From IMG/VR virus record IMGVR_UViG_3300045240_000049, positions 1 to 42,994 of that record: a DNA stretch of 42,994 bases; one strand, 5' to 3'. Numbering within the stretch: the stretch's first letter is position 1; each line of letters begins with the position of its first letter. The DNA comes from a virus. The notes under the pieces were generated by a model. That model saw only the letters and a list, made by a program, of their open reading frames with translations, was not told where the DNA came from and made no database searches. This document shows, piece after piece, positions 25,159-31,407 of the stretch. Position numbers and translations under genes: made by a program.

Positions 25159-25381
25159 CGGGAGTCACTTCCTGTGGTGGAGCGTCTACTAAGAACGCAT
25201 CGCGCTCTGCCAAAAAGATGGTAACCATAGAGCCGTCTCTGCCCATGAAAGTCTTGGGACTTTCACCAGACAATAGGGCATCAAGATAAAACTTTTGCAC
25301 TTGCCATGACCCATCCGGTCGGTCCAGCCTAATCATCAGCGCTTTGTCGGCGCCTAGCAGCCATGCGCGGAATGCGTTCAT
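25145..25381 (-). CDS. Leftward operon hypothetical protein
   Basis: 78 residues, Asp/Arg-rich with strands around ALMIRLDRPDGSWQVQKFYL. ATG overlaps the upstream stop (ATGA). Ends in TPDGKT, similar to the tails of other genes here. Unassigned. Confidence 0.68.
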   Translation of the reverse strand: MNAFRAWLLGADKALMIRLDRPDGSWQVQKFYLDALLSGESPKTFMGRDGSMVTIFLAERDAFLVDAPPQEVTPDGKT

Positions 25382-25399
25382 TTAGCACCGTCCACGGTT
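25377..25399. repeat. 23-bp repeat, copy 1
   Basis: Identical to 27533-27555. It covers the last codons of one gene (encoding TVDGAK and stop on the minus strand) and the ATGA start overlap of the next. Two exact copies 2.1 kb apart at equivalent gene junctions suggest duplication or recombination between gene ends. Confidence 0.85.
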
Positions 25400-25608
25400 A
25401 CAGCGTCTTCTCTAAAGACGTATCCCCTGCCGTGAGCCGCATTGTAGATCGCGGCCGTGCCGCCTTCTTTCCTGACGAACTGCCAGCAGGTGTTTGGATT
25501 GCTTAGTCGGTAAGGCCCCTCATATCCCAATTCCTTGCACCGCGCCTCCCACGCCCGAAAGCCCGACCATTCAGAGTCGTTCGTATCTTTGAATATTTCA
25601 GGTTCCAC
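25378..25608 (-). CDS. Leftward operon hypothetical protein
   Basis: 76 residues from GTG. Trp/Tyr-rich (SEWSGFRAWEARCKELGYEG, NTCWQFVRKEGG). The end, AVTVDGAK, is encoded by a 23-bp sequence that recurs exactly at the end of another gene at 27534. Unassigned. Confidence 0.68.
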   Translation of the reverse strand: MEPEIFKDTNDSEWSGFRAWEARCKELGYEGPYRLSNPNTCWQFVRKEGGTAAIYNAAHGRGYVFREDAVTVDGAK

Positions 25609-25723
25609 TGAATACCCCTGGCATACAGCGCCGGCAAGCCTTAACCCAGATCCCGCGCGGAGACTTGGGGGGAACTGGCTCCCATCTATGGCCGAGCATG
25701 AGGCATAACAGGGCTTTAATCAT
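25598..25723 (-). CDS. 41-residue protein with Cys-rich end
   Basis: ATG at 25723 overlaps the upstream stop (ATGA); ends at 25598, overlapping the next gene's GTG by 11 bases. The peptide begins MIKALLCLMLGHRWEPVPP and has a CRRC pair near the end; with the earlier Cys and His it could form a small zinc site, or the hydrophobic start could be an anchor. It fills what would otherwise be a gap in a fully overlapping operon. Confidence 0.55.
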   Translation of the reverse strand: MIKALLCLMLGHRWEPVPPKSPRGIWVKACRRCMPGVFSGT

Positions 25724-25923
25724 TTGCCACCGTCTGCGCTGACAGGTGCTAATGAGAAATCAGCTAGCAGGACTTCGCCATCCCGCCTGTGTCTAGCGCA
25801 AAGCGTCACCTTGTACCAAACGTCATCCGCAGGGACAGCCCGACGGGCAGCTTCTGAGAATGGGAGCATTACGTCACTTAGCTGACGTTCTGACTCCCGC
25901 AAGATCTTTAGCTTAAGTTCCAT
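25720..25923 (-). CDS. Leftward operon hypothetical protein
   Basis: 67 residues from the ATG at 25923, chosen because it overlaps the upstream stop; a longer frame exists but lacks a plausible start. Begins MELKLKILRESERQL, with a strand-rich second half (VWYKVTLCARHRRDGEVLL), ending SADGGK. Unassigned. Confidence 0.62.
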   Translation of the reverse strand: MELKLKILRESERQLSDVMLPFSEAARRAVPADDVWYKVTLCARHRRDGEVLLADFSLAPVSADGGK

Positions 25924-26110
25924 TGTCGGTTCCTGCGCTGTCAGCTCTGCACATACAAACCTGATCTCCCACCAGCCACACTCTGCCATGAGGGCATGGG
26001 CGGGGCTTCTCTGCGCTTGCGGCAACCATCCTCTTGAAAGTAGCGACGACTTCTCCATCGGGGGCAAGCAGCGCAGCTTCGACCGCATCAGCCAAGAGCT
26101 TCTTATCCAT
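25913..26110 (-). CDS. Leftward operon hypothetical protein, Cys-containing
   Basis: 65 residues from ATG at 26110, which overlaps the upstream stop by eight bases. Helical first half (KKLLADAVEAALLA) and a CPHGRVWLVGDQVCMC segment with three Cys and one His, a possible zinc ribbon. Ends SAGTDNGT. Unassigned. Confidence 0.62.
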   Translation of the reverse strand: MDKKLLADAVEAALLAPDGEVVATFKRMVAASAEKPRPCPHGRVWLVGDQVCMCRADSAGTDNGT

Positions 26111-26348
26111 TGTCAGGTAGTCCTGCATTGACCCGGATTCTGTCAGGCAGCCGCACACGGCTATGCGGCGCATCCCCATTCTTCTTTTCCCACTCGTCAC
26201 AAGCCGCCTCGGCATCCTTAATGATGTCCTCTAATTGGCCGCGAATAAATCGCATGCTTTGCATGCTTTCGTAAGCAATCCTCACTTCCTCTAGAGCCTT
26301 ATCACGCTCGGCGCCCACGCGGATTAGCTCCTCTACCAATTCCCTCAT
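26103..26348 (-). CDS. Small coiled-coil protein
   Basis: 81 residues. Residues 1-60 are a charged helix with heptads (LVEELIRVGAERDKALEEVR, then RGQLEDIIKDAEAACDEWEK). The tail is polar. Probable dimer. Overlaps its neighbours at both ends. Unassigned. Confidence 0.68.
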   Translation of the reverse strand: MRELVEELIRVGAERDKALEEVRIAYESMQSMRFIRGQLEDIIKDAEAACDEWEKKNGDAPHSRVRLPDRIRVNAGLPDNG

Positions 26349-26479
26349 TTCTGCACCTCGGTCTTGCCCTCAGGTGCTATCCACCGGAACTGTTTACCCA
26401 CCAGCGCGCGTATCGCCCCGCAGAGGGCGCACCAAACGCCGTCGAATCTACGCATGGCCTTGGGATGCTTACAGCGCAT
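26345..26479 (-). CDS. 44-residue zinc-ribbon-like protein
   Basis: ATG at 26479 to TGA at 26345, overlapping the next start (ATGA). Starts MRCKHPKAM and has CALCGAI at 18-24, giving C3, H5, C18 and C21 as likely zinc ligands. This pattern is common in tiny phage proteins. Fills the gap between two larger minus-strand genes. Confidence 0.62.
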   Translation of the reverse strand: MRCKHPKAMRRFDGVWCALCGAIRALVGKQFRWIAPEGKTEVQK

Positions 26480-26488
26480 CGGACTCGC

Positions 26489-26698
26489 TCACAGCGGCTC
26501 TATTTCTGTAACGCAGCCCAGCTTCCACTTTACGATGGCAGCCGCTGCTTTATCGCGGGAATCGTAAACTTGCGGCCAGGAACACTCGGGGTAGCCCTCA
26601 TACCAACAGCTCACCCAAAACAGACCAAGGCGTGAGCGCTGCGCCCTATAGGTGGGCGGCTTGCCATGGCAAGTCTCTTTGATGATTCTAAACATCAT
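26489..26698 (-). CDS. Leftward operon hypothetical protein
   Basis: 69 residues from the ATG at 26698 that overlaps the upstream stop (a second ATG follows at once). Basic first part (IIKETCHGKPPTYRAQRSR) and aromatic second part (GLFWVSCWYEGYPECSWPQV), ending in a helix. Reads as a compact small domain; unassigned. Confidence 0.65.
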   Translation of the reverse strand: MMFRIIKETCHGKPPTYRAQRSRLGLFWVSCWYEGYPECSWPQVYDSRDKAAAAIVKWKLGCVTEIEPL

Positions 26699-27318
26699 AG
26701 AGGCGCTAACCCGTTCTCCGCTGTTCCTTCGTACTCGCCAGCGACCACCCTGATGCGGTACACCCCGCACTTGCAGATATCCAGCTTTTCGGGTCCGGCA
26801 TCGCTCACGCGAAATAGGACATTCTTCCAATCATGCGCATGTGTCGTCTCGTCAGCGTCTCGCGTTATGGACGTTGCCTCGGTAGCTTGGCTAGAACTTG
26901 ATACATCGTCTGTGCCTCTCGCGAGCTTATAGGCATCACAACCCAATTCTCCATTGCACTTGCTAATCGCCGCGCGCAGCCGCTCGATCTCGTCGTACTG
27001 CTTGTCCATGGCGCAATACGGGCAAGCCATCTTGGCAGTCAGCGGGCCGGCGAAGTGACCGCATGCAAGCGGATTTGAGGTCCGAGCAACGAGTGGCCCG
27101 GTTGTGCAGTCTTTGCTCACGCACTGCCACCCGAGGCCGGGACCAGCATCAAGACAGGGCGCGCCGCAGTCTCGGCACGGGACTGTTTCATTTGAGGTGT
27201 ACTCCACCCCCTTTAGGTGCAGGTGCCAGTCGCAGGGGTGTCCGGTGCAACTACACCCACACTCGCCGCATGGGCCTTTGCCGCAGCCACACAGATTCGA
27301 TGTCAGCGGCTCATCCAC
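26695..27318 (-). CDS. Cysteine-rich multi-zinc protein
   Basis: 207 residues from GTG. About 20 Cys in successive clusters: CGCGKGPCGECGCSC (10-24), CRDCGAPC (48-55), CVSKDC (66-71), ACGHF with CPYC (86-102), and ICKCG near 182. The middle is helical with an EIERLR segment. It may bind several zinc ions and act as an adaptor or nucleic-acid-binding protein. The first cluster could also be a metallothionein-like knuckle. The C-terminal domain (about 160-207, starting at HDWKNVLFRVSD) looks separate. Confidence 0.68.
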   Translation of the reverse strand: MDEPLTSNLCGCGKGPCGECGCSCTGHPCDWHLHLKGVEYTSNETVPCRDCGAPCLDAGPGLGWQCVSKDCTTGPLVARTSNPLACGHFAGPLTAKMACPYCAMDKQYDEIERLRAAISKCNGELGCDAYKLARGTDDVSSSSQATEATSITRDADETTHAHDWKNVLFRVSDAGPEKLDICKCGVYRIRVVAGEYEGTAENGLAPL

Positions 27319-27496
27319 GGCGCACCACCTTGTAGGTCTCCACGATCACAGTCGGCCTAGCGACCGTATAGGGCCACGGCGAGAGCCATATATAGGGGTT
27401 CCAAGTGCCCACAACCCACGGAACGCGCCACGGATCGATAGTTAGCTGCTTCTCTCCGTCCCGAGTTCCGGCCTGGGCAGCCTCAAGGTGAGAACA
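27311..27496 (-). pseudogene. Trp/Pro-rich frame without a normal start
   Basis: An open frame ending in TGA at 27313-27311 encodes a Trp/Pro/Tyr-rich segment (DPWRVPWVVGTWNPYIWLSP, then TVIVETYKVV) that looks like real protein, but no ATG, GTG or TTG precedes it in frame after the stop at 27499-27497. It could be the second part of the 31-codon gene upstream joined by a -1 frameshift, start at an ATC or at the internal GTG, or be decayed. It overlaps the GTG start of the Cys-rich gene. Confidence 0.4.
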
Positions 27497-27537
27497 TTAC
27501 CGCTGTAGACCGTCATGGTCCCTATCAGGTTCTTCAT
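27442..27537 (-). CDS. 31-residue protein, possibly the 5' part of a split gene
   Basis: ATG at 27537 overlaps the upstream stop (ATGA). Product begins MKNLIGTMTVYSGNVLTLRL and stops after 31 codons. A different frame, strongly protein-like, continues downstream, so this may be the first half of one gene broken by a single-base change or joined by frameshifting. Confidence 0.45.
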   Translation of the reverse strand: MKNLIGTMTVYSGNVLTLRLPRPELGTERSS

Positions 27538-27555
27538 TTAGCACCGTCCACGGTT
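27533..27555. repeat. 23-bp repeat, copy 2
   Basis: Identical to 25377-25399 and in the same position relative to a gene end and the next ATG. See copy 1. Confidence 0.85.
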
Positions 27556-27797
27556 TCCGGTAGTCGCGCTTCCCGCGCTTTCATAACCCGGACAAACCTT
27601 TGAATTTCACGCCCTATAAGATCTCGGGCGTCAAAAAGCGTCTCCCAGTTCTCGAATTGGTACTCATCCATTCTTGCACACATTGCCGTAGCGTCTATAA
27701 AAGATGTCGCCAATAGCCCCGCGGGGCCTTCCTCGTTTTCATGCTCTAGCGCCCACTCGCGTATGCAGTCCAAAGACTTTTGGCTAAGGTTTTTCAC
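27534..27797 (-). CDS. Leftward operon hypothetical protein, helical
   Basis: 87 residues, all-helical and acidic (LDCIREWALEHENEEGPAGL, then DARDLIGREIQRFVRVMKAR). Ends ETVDGAK from the 23-bp repeat shared with the gene at 25378. ATGA overlap with upstream gene. Unassigned. Confidence 0.68.
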   Translation of the reverse strand: MKNLSQKSLDCIREWALEHENEEGPAGLLATSFIDATAMCARMDEYQFENWETLFDARDLIGREIQRFVRVMKAREARLPETVDGAK

Positions 27798-28048
27798 TTA
27801 GTAGCATCTGCGCTGTCCGGCGGCCAGTCGCTCTCGTATACCTGAATCGGCCCCCCTATAGCCTTTGCTCCCTCTGCCAGCGGCACGCTCTTAAAGCTGT
27901 CAATGCAGTAAACCTGAATTCTTTTCCCGCACCAAGTGCAATAAGGGCCACTAGCTACGTAGTCTGATTCGTGCTCGCAGTCCGTCTCGTAAAAAACGTC
28001 CCGCGTCTCATGGGTGTCGTTACGATACCAGCCGCACCGCTCATCCAT
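27794..28048 (-). CDS. Leftward operon protein with CxxC zinc site
   Basis: 84 residues. CTWCGK at about 37-42 with earlier Cys and His (DCEHESDY) suggests one zinc ribbon; acidic overall. Ends SADATK, similar to the tails of nearby genes. Preceded by a CAAAGAGAG stretch that could serve as ribosome site. Unassigned. Confidence 0.66.
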   Translation of the reverse strand: MDERCGWYRNDTHETRDVFYETDCEHESDYVASGPYCTWCGKRIQVYCIDSFKSVPLAEGAKAIGGPIQVYESDWPPDSADATK

Positions 28049-28087
28049 TGTCAGGGACTCTCTTTGGATGTATCACATTGCATACGA

Positions 28088-28429
28088 TTAGCCGCCCTTT
28101 GGGCTAGAACGTGATACGTCCTTGCCCAACTCAGCTCTGTTCAGTTCATCGGCGAAAGCGTGCGCCAGACTCACCAATCCGTCCCAAATGAACTTGTGCT
28201 TGCAGCCGTCGAAACGGTCATGCACCCCAGCCGAAATGTAGTACTTGTCCGGTCCGTACCACCCATAAGACTCCTTGCCGTGCTCGTTGTCGTCCCGCAG
28301 CACACTGATCTCGAAGCCTCGGCTGCTGCTGGCCCAGGTGCCTTTGATGTCTGCAACCCCACAAACCCAATTTAGCAGATTGCGAACTGCGTATAATGTA
28401 TACCAAGTGAAACAAGAACTTAGGTTCAT
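28088..28429 (-). CDS. Leftward operon hypothetical protein
   Basis: 113 residues. The core, GFEISVLRDDNEHGKESYGW then KYYISAGVHDRFDGCKHKFI, reads as a conserved alpha/beta domain; the first 25 residues (from ATG at 28429) are hydrophobic and less convincing, but there is no later in-frame start before the core. Separated from the upstream HTH gene by 18 bases. Unassigned. Confidence 0.62.
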   Translation of the reverse strand: MNLSSCFTWYTLYAVRNLLNWVCGVADIKGTWASSSRGFEISVLRDDNEHGKESYGWYGPDKYYISAGVHDRFDGCKHKFIWDGLVSLAHAFADELNRAELGKDVSRSSPKGG

Positions 28430-28447
28430 AGCGATGTCGCAATTATC

Positions 28448-28693
28448 TCAAGTGATTGAAGCGTTTTCTTCGCCAGAAGCGCAGTTCTCAACACGCGCGC
28501 GGGCAAGATGCCTGCGATTACGCGGAAGTTTCTCGGGGCCGAACTTCGCGCGCATCTCGGCAAGGCCGCGCATCACAGTTGCCACTGACACGTTGAAGTA
28601 GGTCGCGCAGTCGCGCACTGACATTCCAACCTCGCGGAACTGGCGAGCCTCGAACTTATCGACCTCGCGCATGGTGCGGTAGGGCTTTCTCAT
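28448..28693 (-). CDS. Helix-turn-helix DNA-binding protein
   Basis: 81 residues. The HTH lies at about 15-46 (ARQFREVGMSVRDCATYFNV then SVATVMRGLAEMR), of the Hin/resolvase or GcrA-like type in which a short basic protein recognises DNA. The C-terminus is basic (RNRRHLARARV). It may regulate this operon or a host promoter. Begins right after the YbcO-type gene stop. Confidence 0.72.
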   Translation of the reverse strand: MRKPYRTMREVDKFEARQFREVGMSVRDCATYFNVSVATVMRGLAEMRAKFGPEKLPRNRRHLARARVENCASGEENASIT

Positions 28694-28966
28694 CTAAATG
28701 TGCCCCTCTTTATCCAGCCACGCCTGAGTCCTGAGTACGCCCTCAAGAAAAGCGACCTTGGTCTCAGCGTCCTTATGAGTGTCCACGTACGAATGACAGC
28801 TATAACAAGCGTGAGCACCGTAACGGTCAGGAGACTTAAGGCCCATACCAGACAGACCAATAAGGCGGTAATGGGCGAGGCAAGTTGTCTCGGGGTCATG
28901 GTTACAAATCCCTGGAAGCCTTATCTGGCATGGCCGACCCTTAGCCAGTTTTCGCAAATTCGCCAT
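28694..28966 (-). CDS. YbcO-type (DUF1364) putative nuclease
   Basis: 90 residues from ATG at 28966, chosen because it precedes the conserved opening ANLRKLAKGRPCQIRLPGIC; the longer frame runs into the HNH gene. LAHYRLIGLSGMG and ACYSCHSYVDTHKD hold the conserved His and Cys residues of the family, an HNH-like nuclease of lambdoid prophages (E. coli ybcO). Probably acts in recombination or DNA processing. Confidence 0.82.
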   Translation of the reverse strand: MANLRKLAKGRPCQIRLPGICNHDPETTCLAHYRLIGLSGMGLKSPDRYGAHACYSCHSYVDTHKDAETKVAFLEGVLRTQAWLDKEGHI

Positions 28967-29441
28967 AGAACTCTCGCGCGGCCTTCTCATACGCATAGGC
29001 GGCTTCTTGCGGGCTTTGGAAGATCCCCAAATATCTGTTCTCACCCTTAACGGTTATTTGCGCCACCCACTTTTGCCGGTGCTTCTTGACGCCCTTAAAG
29101 CCAGAGGTATTGTTTTTTTGCTTGCCTCGGTTAGCTCCATTTAGGCTCTTATCAGCAAGCCTTAAATTTGAAATGGAGTTGTTCGACCTATTCTCATCTT
29201 TGTGGTCAAGAAGCTTCGGCAAGTACCCATAAAACCAAAGCCAAGCCAATCGGTGCGCCCCAATTGATAATTCTCCTAGCCTGATGTACCGATACCCATT
29301 CGCGGTAATCCAGCCTGCCACTTGACCAAGGTGTGAATTCTTTCGCGGTTTTTTCCACCGGAAAATTCCGCTCTCTGAATCTAAGTCCAGCTTCTCCATC
29401 ATCAGATCGCGAAGTTCAGCCTGCGTCATTTTCTGGCTCAC
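28941..29441 (-). CDS. HNH endonuclease with C-terminal AP2 domain
   Basis: 166 residues from GTG. HNH core: H63 region (GAHRLAWLW), then LLDHKDENRSNNSISNLRLA (78-97) with the metal-binding and catalytic residues. Residues 114-163 are an AP2 DNA-binding domain (GFKGVKKHRQKWVAQI, RYLGIFQSPQEAAYAYEKAA). Typical of free-standing homing endonucleases that spread between phages. The DNA is visibly more A+T-rich than its neighbours, a sign of recent arrival. It overlaps both flanking genes by 26 bases. Confidence 0.88.
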   Translation of the reverse strand: MSQKMTQAELRDLMMEKLDLDSESGIFRWKKPRKNSHLGQVAGWITANGYRYIRLGELSIGAHRLAWLWFYGYLPKLLDHKDENRSNNSISNLRLADKSLNGANRGKQKNNTSGFKGVKKHRQKWVAQITVKGENRYLGIFQSPQEAAYAYEKAAREFYGEFAKTG

Positions 29442-29595
29442 TTAGCCTTGCCACTGCTACCGCTAAGTTGATCCCCGAGAACGACTCGTGAAAGTGAGCG
29501 GCCTGCAGTTCGTCTAGGTCGATCACGATACGGAGCGATCCGTCAGCGAGCGTGCGATAGGAGGACAGAATCCCCTGGACTGCCGCGGCGCTCAA
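29416..29595 (-). CDS. Small conserved-looking recombination-region protein
   Basis: 59 residues from a TTG that overlaps the upstream TGA, ending inside the HNH gene. Contains GILSSYRTLADGSLRIVIDL and DELQAAHFHESF, a pattern I recognise from unassigned proteins next to phage recombination genes. The beta hairpin plus His-rich helix could bind nucleic acid. Function unknown. Confidence 0.68.
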   Translation of the reverse strand: MSAAAVQGILSSYRTLADGSLRIVIDLDELQAAHFHESFSGINLAVAVARLSEPENDAG

Positions 29596-29843
29596 AACGG
29601 CAGACTCGTATCGTCTTCAAACGCTGGCGAGGGCTCGCTCGCAAGGCTCTTTACCGGCGGCTTCTTTGGACGCGCCGCAAGGCTCATGTACTTCTTTGCC
29701 CCGTCCTTCGAGGACTTCACCCACGCGGACAGCCAGTACTGCTGTCCTCCGATGGTGATAGTCCCTGTATAGTCTGGGTGCTGTTCGGTTTCCTTTTCGG
29801 CCCGAAACAGCGCGCCGTCGCCTTCTTTCTGCTCGTATCTCAT
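29592..29843 (-). CDS. DUF736-like small protein, possible ssDNA-binding
   Basis: 83 residues. GDGALFRAEKETEQHPDYTG then TITIGGQQYWLSAWVKSSKD matches DUF736-type small beta-barrel proteins found in phage recombination cassettes. The tail is acidic with a C-terminal DDTSLPF resembling the acidic tip of SSB proteins (DDxxPF). An SSB-like role beside the ERF annealing protein is likely but not proven. Confidence 0.75.
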   Translation of the reverse strand: MRYEQKEGDGALFRAEKETEQHPDYTGTITIGGQQYWLSAWVKSSKDGAKKYMSLAARPKKPPVKSLASEPSPAFEDDTSLPF

Positions 29844-30010
29844 AAGTCCTTCTTGGATAGGTCATCCCACATAATTGAGACCAAAGCCCCTAAGATCCCA
29901 AAGGCGCCGCCGATTAGTACCGGGATTGGCGAAGGCGGATTCAAAAGACCAGTTGTTGCCATTGACAGGACGCATGCGGCTGACAAACAGAGTAGAAATT
30001 TCCAGATCAT
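29840..30010 (-). CDS. Small membrane protein in recombination cassette
   Basis: 56 residues, ATG at 30010 overlapping the ERF stop and TGA overlapping the next ATG. Two hydrophobic segments (FLLCLSAACVLSMATTGLL and PVLIGGAFGILGALVSIMW) and a short charged end (DDLSKKDL). An inner-membrane protein inserted between two DNA-recombination genes, so perhaps an exclusion or anti-host function. Confidence 0.6.
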   Translation of the reverse strand: MIWKFLLCLSAACVLSMATTGLLNPPSPIPVLIGGAFGILGALVSIMWDDLSKKDL

Positions 30011-30648
30011 TGACGTGTCCCGTTGGCCTTGTGGGCCTCGTGTACTGCCTTGATGCTCTCTTTGATGCTCCGCCGCTCGGCGGCTGAGAGGAACGTGCTA
30101 ACAGCGATGTAGAAGTCAGCTTCCGGGTTTAGCTCCTGGTGCAGCTCGTACATCAGTTCGTCCTTGCCGTCCGAGAGGGCTTGGCGGAATCGCTCGGCGT
30201 ATTCCTTGGCCTTCTTCATGTCAGCAGACTTGTGAGCCTCCCCGCGGGGATCGTTAGTGCCGCGCCCCACCGCGCTTTCGGCGTCGTCATCCGAATCACC
30301 GACGACCCCCGCGACTGCCATGAGATGGTAGCGGCGGGCGTATGTGGACGCGGAGCCATAGCCCTGCGCGTCCTGCTTGGACACCGGGAGCGTGTAGGGC
30401 CCGAACCTCATCTGCTGGCCGCTCGAATGGCACAGAATAGTTGAGCACGCAACAGCTCCCTCCGCGGTCTGGAGATCTTGAACCACCGAGATTCCATTAC
30501 GAGCAAGTACAGGTATAACCGCATCGCGCACCGCCGCGAGAGATGCATACTTGTTCTTGAAGAACGGGTTTTGCGTATCGAACTTCGGGTTCGACATTTC
30601 CGCTTGTGCTTTCGCGAGGGCTGTTGCGATTTCATTTAGCTCACTCAT
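30007..30648 (-). CDS. erf: ERF-family ssDNA annealing protein
   Basis: 213 residues from ATG at 30648, which overlaps the upstream stop. ERF hallmarks: FFKNKYASLAAVRDAVIPVL (29-48), NGISVVQ, and GYGSASTYARRY (96-107). P22 Erf anneals complementary single strands to circularise and recombine phage DNA. The C-terminal third is helical and charged. The neighbouring DUF736-like and YbcO-type genes make this a recombination cassette. Confidence 0.9.
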   Translation of the reverse strand: MSELNEIATALAKAQAEMSNPKFDTQNPFFKNKYASLAAVRDAVIPVLARNGISVVQDLQTAEGAVACSTILCHSSGQQMRFGPYTLPVSKQDAQGYGSASTYARRYHLMAVAGVVGDSDDDAESAVGRGTNDPRGEAHKSADMKKAKEYAERFRQALSDGKDELMYELHQELNPEADFYIAVSTFLSAAERRSIKESIKAVHEAHKANGTRQ

Positions 30649-30925
30649 ACATGTCGTCCAGTGTGTCTTTGTAGTCTTCGTCCGATGTTGGATAAACCTC
30701 ATCGCTACCGAAGCGGGGGAATTCCTCGGGCTGGTAGCCGTCGTCGTCGTCAAGGAACCAGTTATCTTCTACGGCACGCTCTCGGGCGGATTTCTCTGGC
30801 ACTGCCGCTGGGGTGGCGGGAGTATCACTCGGTTCCTTCTCAACCACCTTGCGTGCCGCCAAGCGCGCCAAAATCTGTAGAAGCTCACTAAGCTCGTCAT
30901 GTGCATCTCCAAAGTTAGTGCTCAT
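30641..30925 (-). CDS. Acidic hypothetical protein
   Basis: 94 residues. N-terminal helix (DAHDELSELLQILARLAARK), Pro/Ala linker and a very acidic C-terminal half (NWFLDDDDGYQPEEFPRFG, then DEDYKDTLDDMYE). Strong negative charge could mimic DNA or bind a nuclease or the ERF protein. Overlaps both neighbours. Unassigned. Confidence 0.68.
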   Translation of the reverse strand: MSTNFGDAHDELSELLQILARLAARKVVEKEPSDTPATPAAVPEKSARERAVEDNWFLDDDDGYQPEEFPRFGSDEVYPTSDEDYKDTLDDMYE

Positions 30926-31134
30926 GGTGTTTCCTCAGTGCAGATTCCGTTTACGGGGTATTCCATCGCCACGGGCGCATGGCCCGAGACGTGTAGCCAG
31001 TCGATACCGGCTGAATCGGTGGTGCTGTAGTCGCCTTCCTCGAGATACATCGAGACGGTGCAAAGGGTAGGGTCGGGCGCAGCAGCAGCTTCCGACCCAC
31101 ACCCAGCCAACAGCAGGAAGAGAAGCGCTCTCAC
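30922..31134 (-). CDS. Small predicted lipoprotein, early operon
   Basis: 70 residues. MRALLFLLLAGC is a short lipoprotein signal with lipobox LAGC and C12 as lipid site, then SEAAAAP linker and a small polar domain with two Cys (LCTVSM, GICTEE). An early-expressed lipoprotein suits superinfection exclusion at the envelope; that is inference. Confidence 0.66.
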   Translation of the reverse strand: MRALLFLLLAGCGSEAAAAPDPTLCTVSMYLEEGDYSTTDSAGIDWLHVSGHAPVAMEYPVNGICTEETP

Positions 31135-31352
31135 GGGCCTAACCTACGGACGGCGTACCTATGGGAAATTCCGGCTGTGATGCAGTGCTGCTGCGGGCCC
31201 TTCATGCCCTTGAACAGCATCGCGTCCCAGAGGTCGTTGAATTCGCCTACGACTACGCCGGGGCTGCTCCCGACATCGCGGCGATACATAGATCCATCGC
31301 TCTGTGCCTCAACGTGGGCGCGGAGGTAAGAGCTGTCGCGGTTTGTGAACAT
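31131..31352 (-). CDS. First gene of leftward operon
   Basis: 73 residues from ATG at 31352. This start is chosen because a strong purine-rich ribosome site (AAGGGGGG) lies just upstream and because upstream in-frame ATGs at 31370 and 31406 fall at or before the expected transcription start of the promoter at 31378-31406. Contains TNRDSSYLRAHVEAQSDG and DLWDAMLFKGMKG. No family recognised. Being first in the operon it should be among the earliest proteins made. Confidence 0.65.
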   Translation of the reverse strand: MFTNRDSSYLRAHVEAQSDGSMYRRDVGSSPGVVVGEFNDLWDAMLFKGMKGPQQHCITAGISHRYAVRRLGP

Positions 31353-31377
31353 GTCGCCCCCCTTATCCATGGAGGCA

Positions 31378-31406
31378 ACATTACTACTGCGGGCGGTATC
31401 TGTCAA
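31378..31406 (-). promoter_or_regulatory. Leftward early promoter (-35 TTGACA, -10 TAATGT)
   Basis: On the minus strand TTGACA (31406-31401), a 17-base spacer and TAATGT (31383-31378) form a good sigma-70 promoter for the leftward operon. Predicted start is near 31371. An operator-like 16-mer (31408-31423) abuts the -35 element, so a bound repressor would sit at the promoter, as at lambda pL. Confidence 0.72.
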
Positions 31407-31407
31407 C

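Noticed and set aside
28275-28601. Plus-strand 108-codon frame in the leftward operon
   Set aside because: Overlaps two better minus-strand genes. A TATAAT at 28392-28397 was noted but has no convincing -35 box at the right distance.
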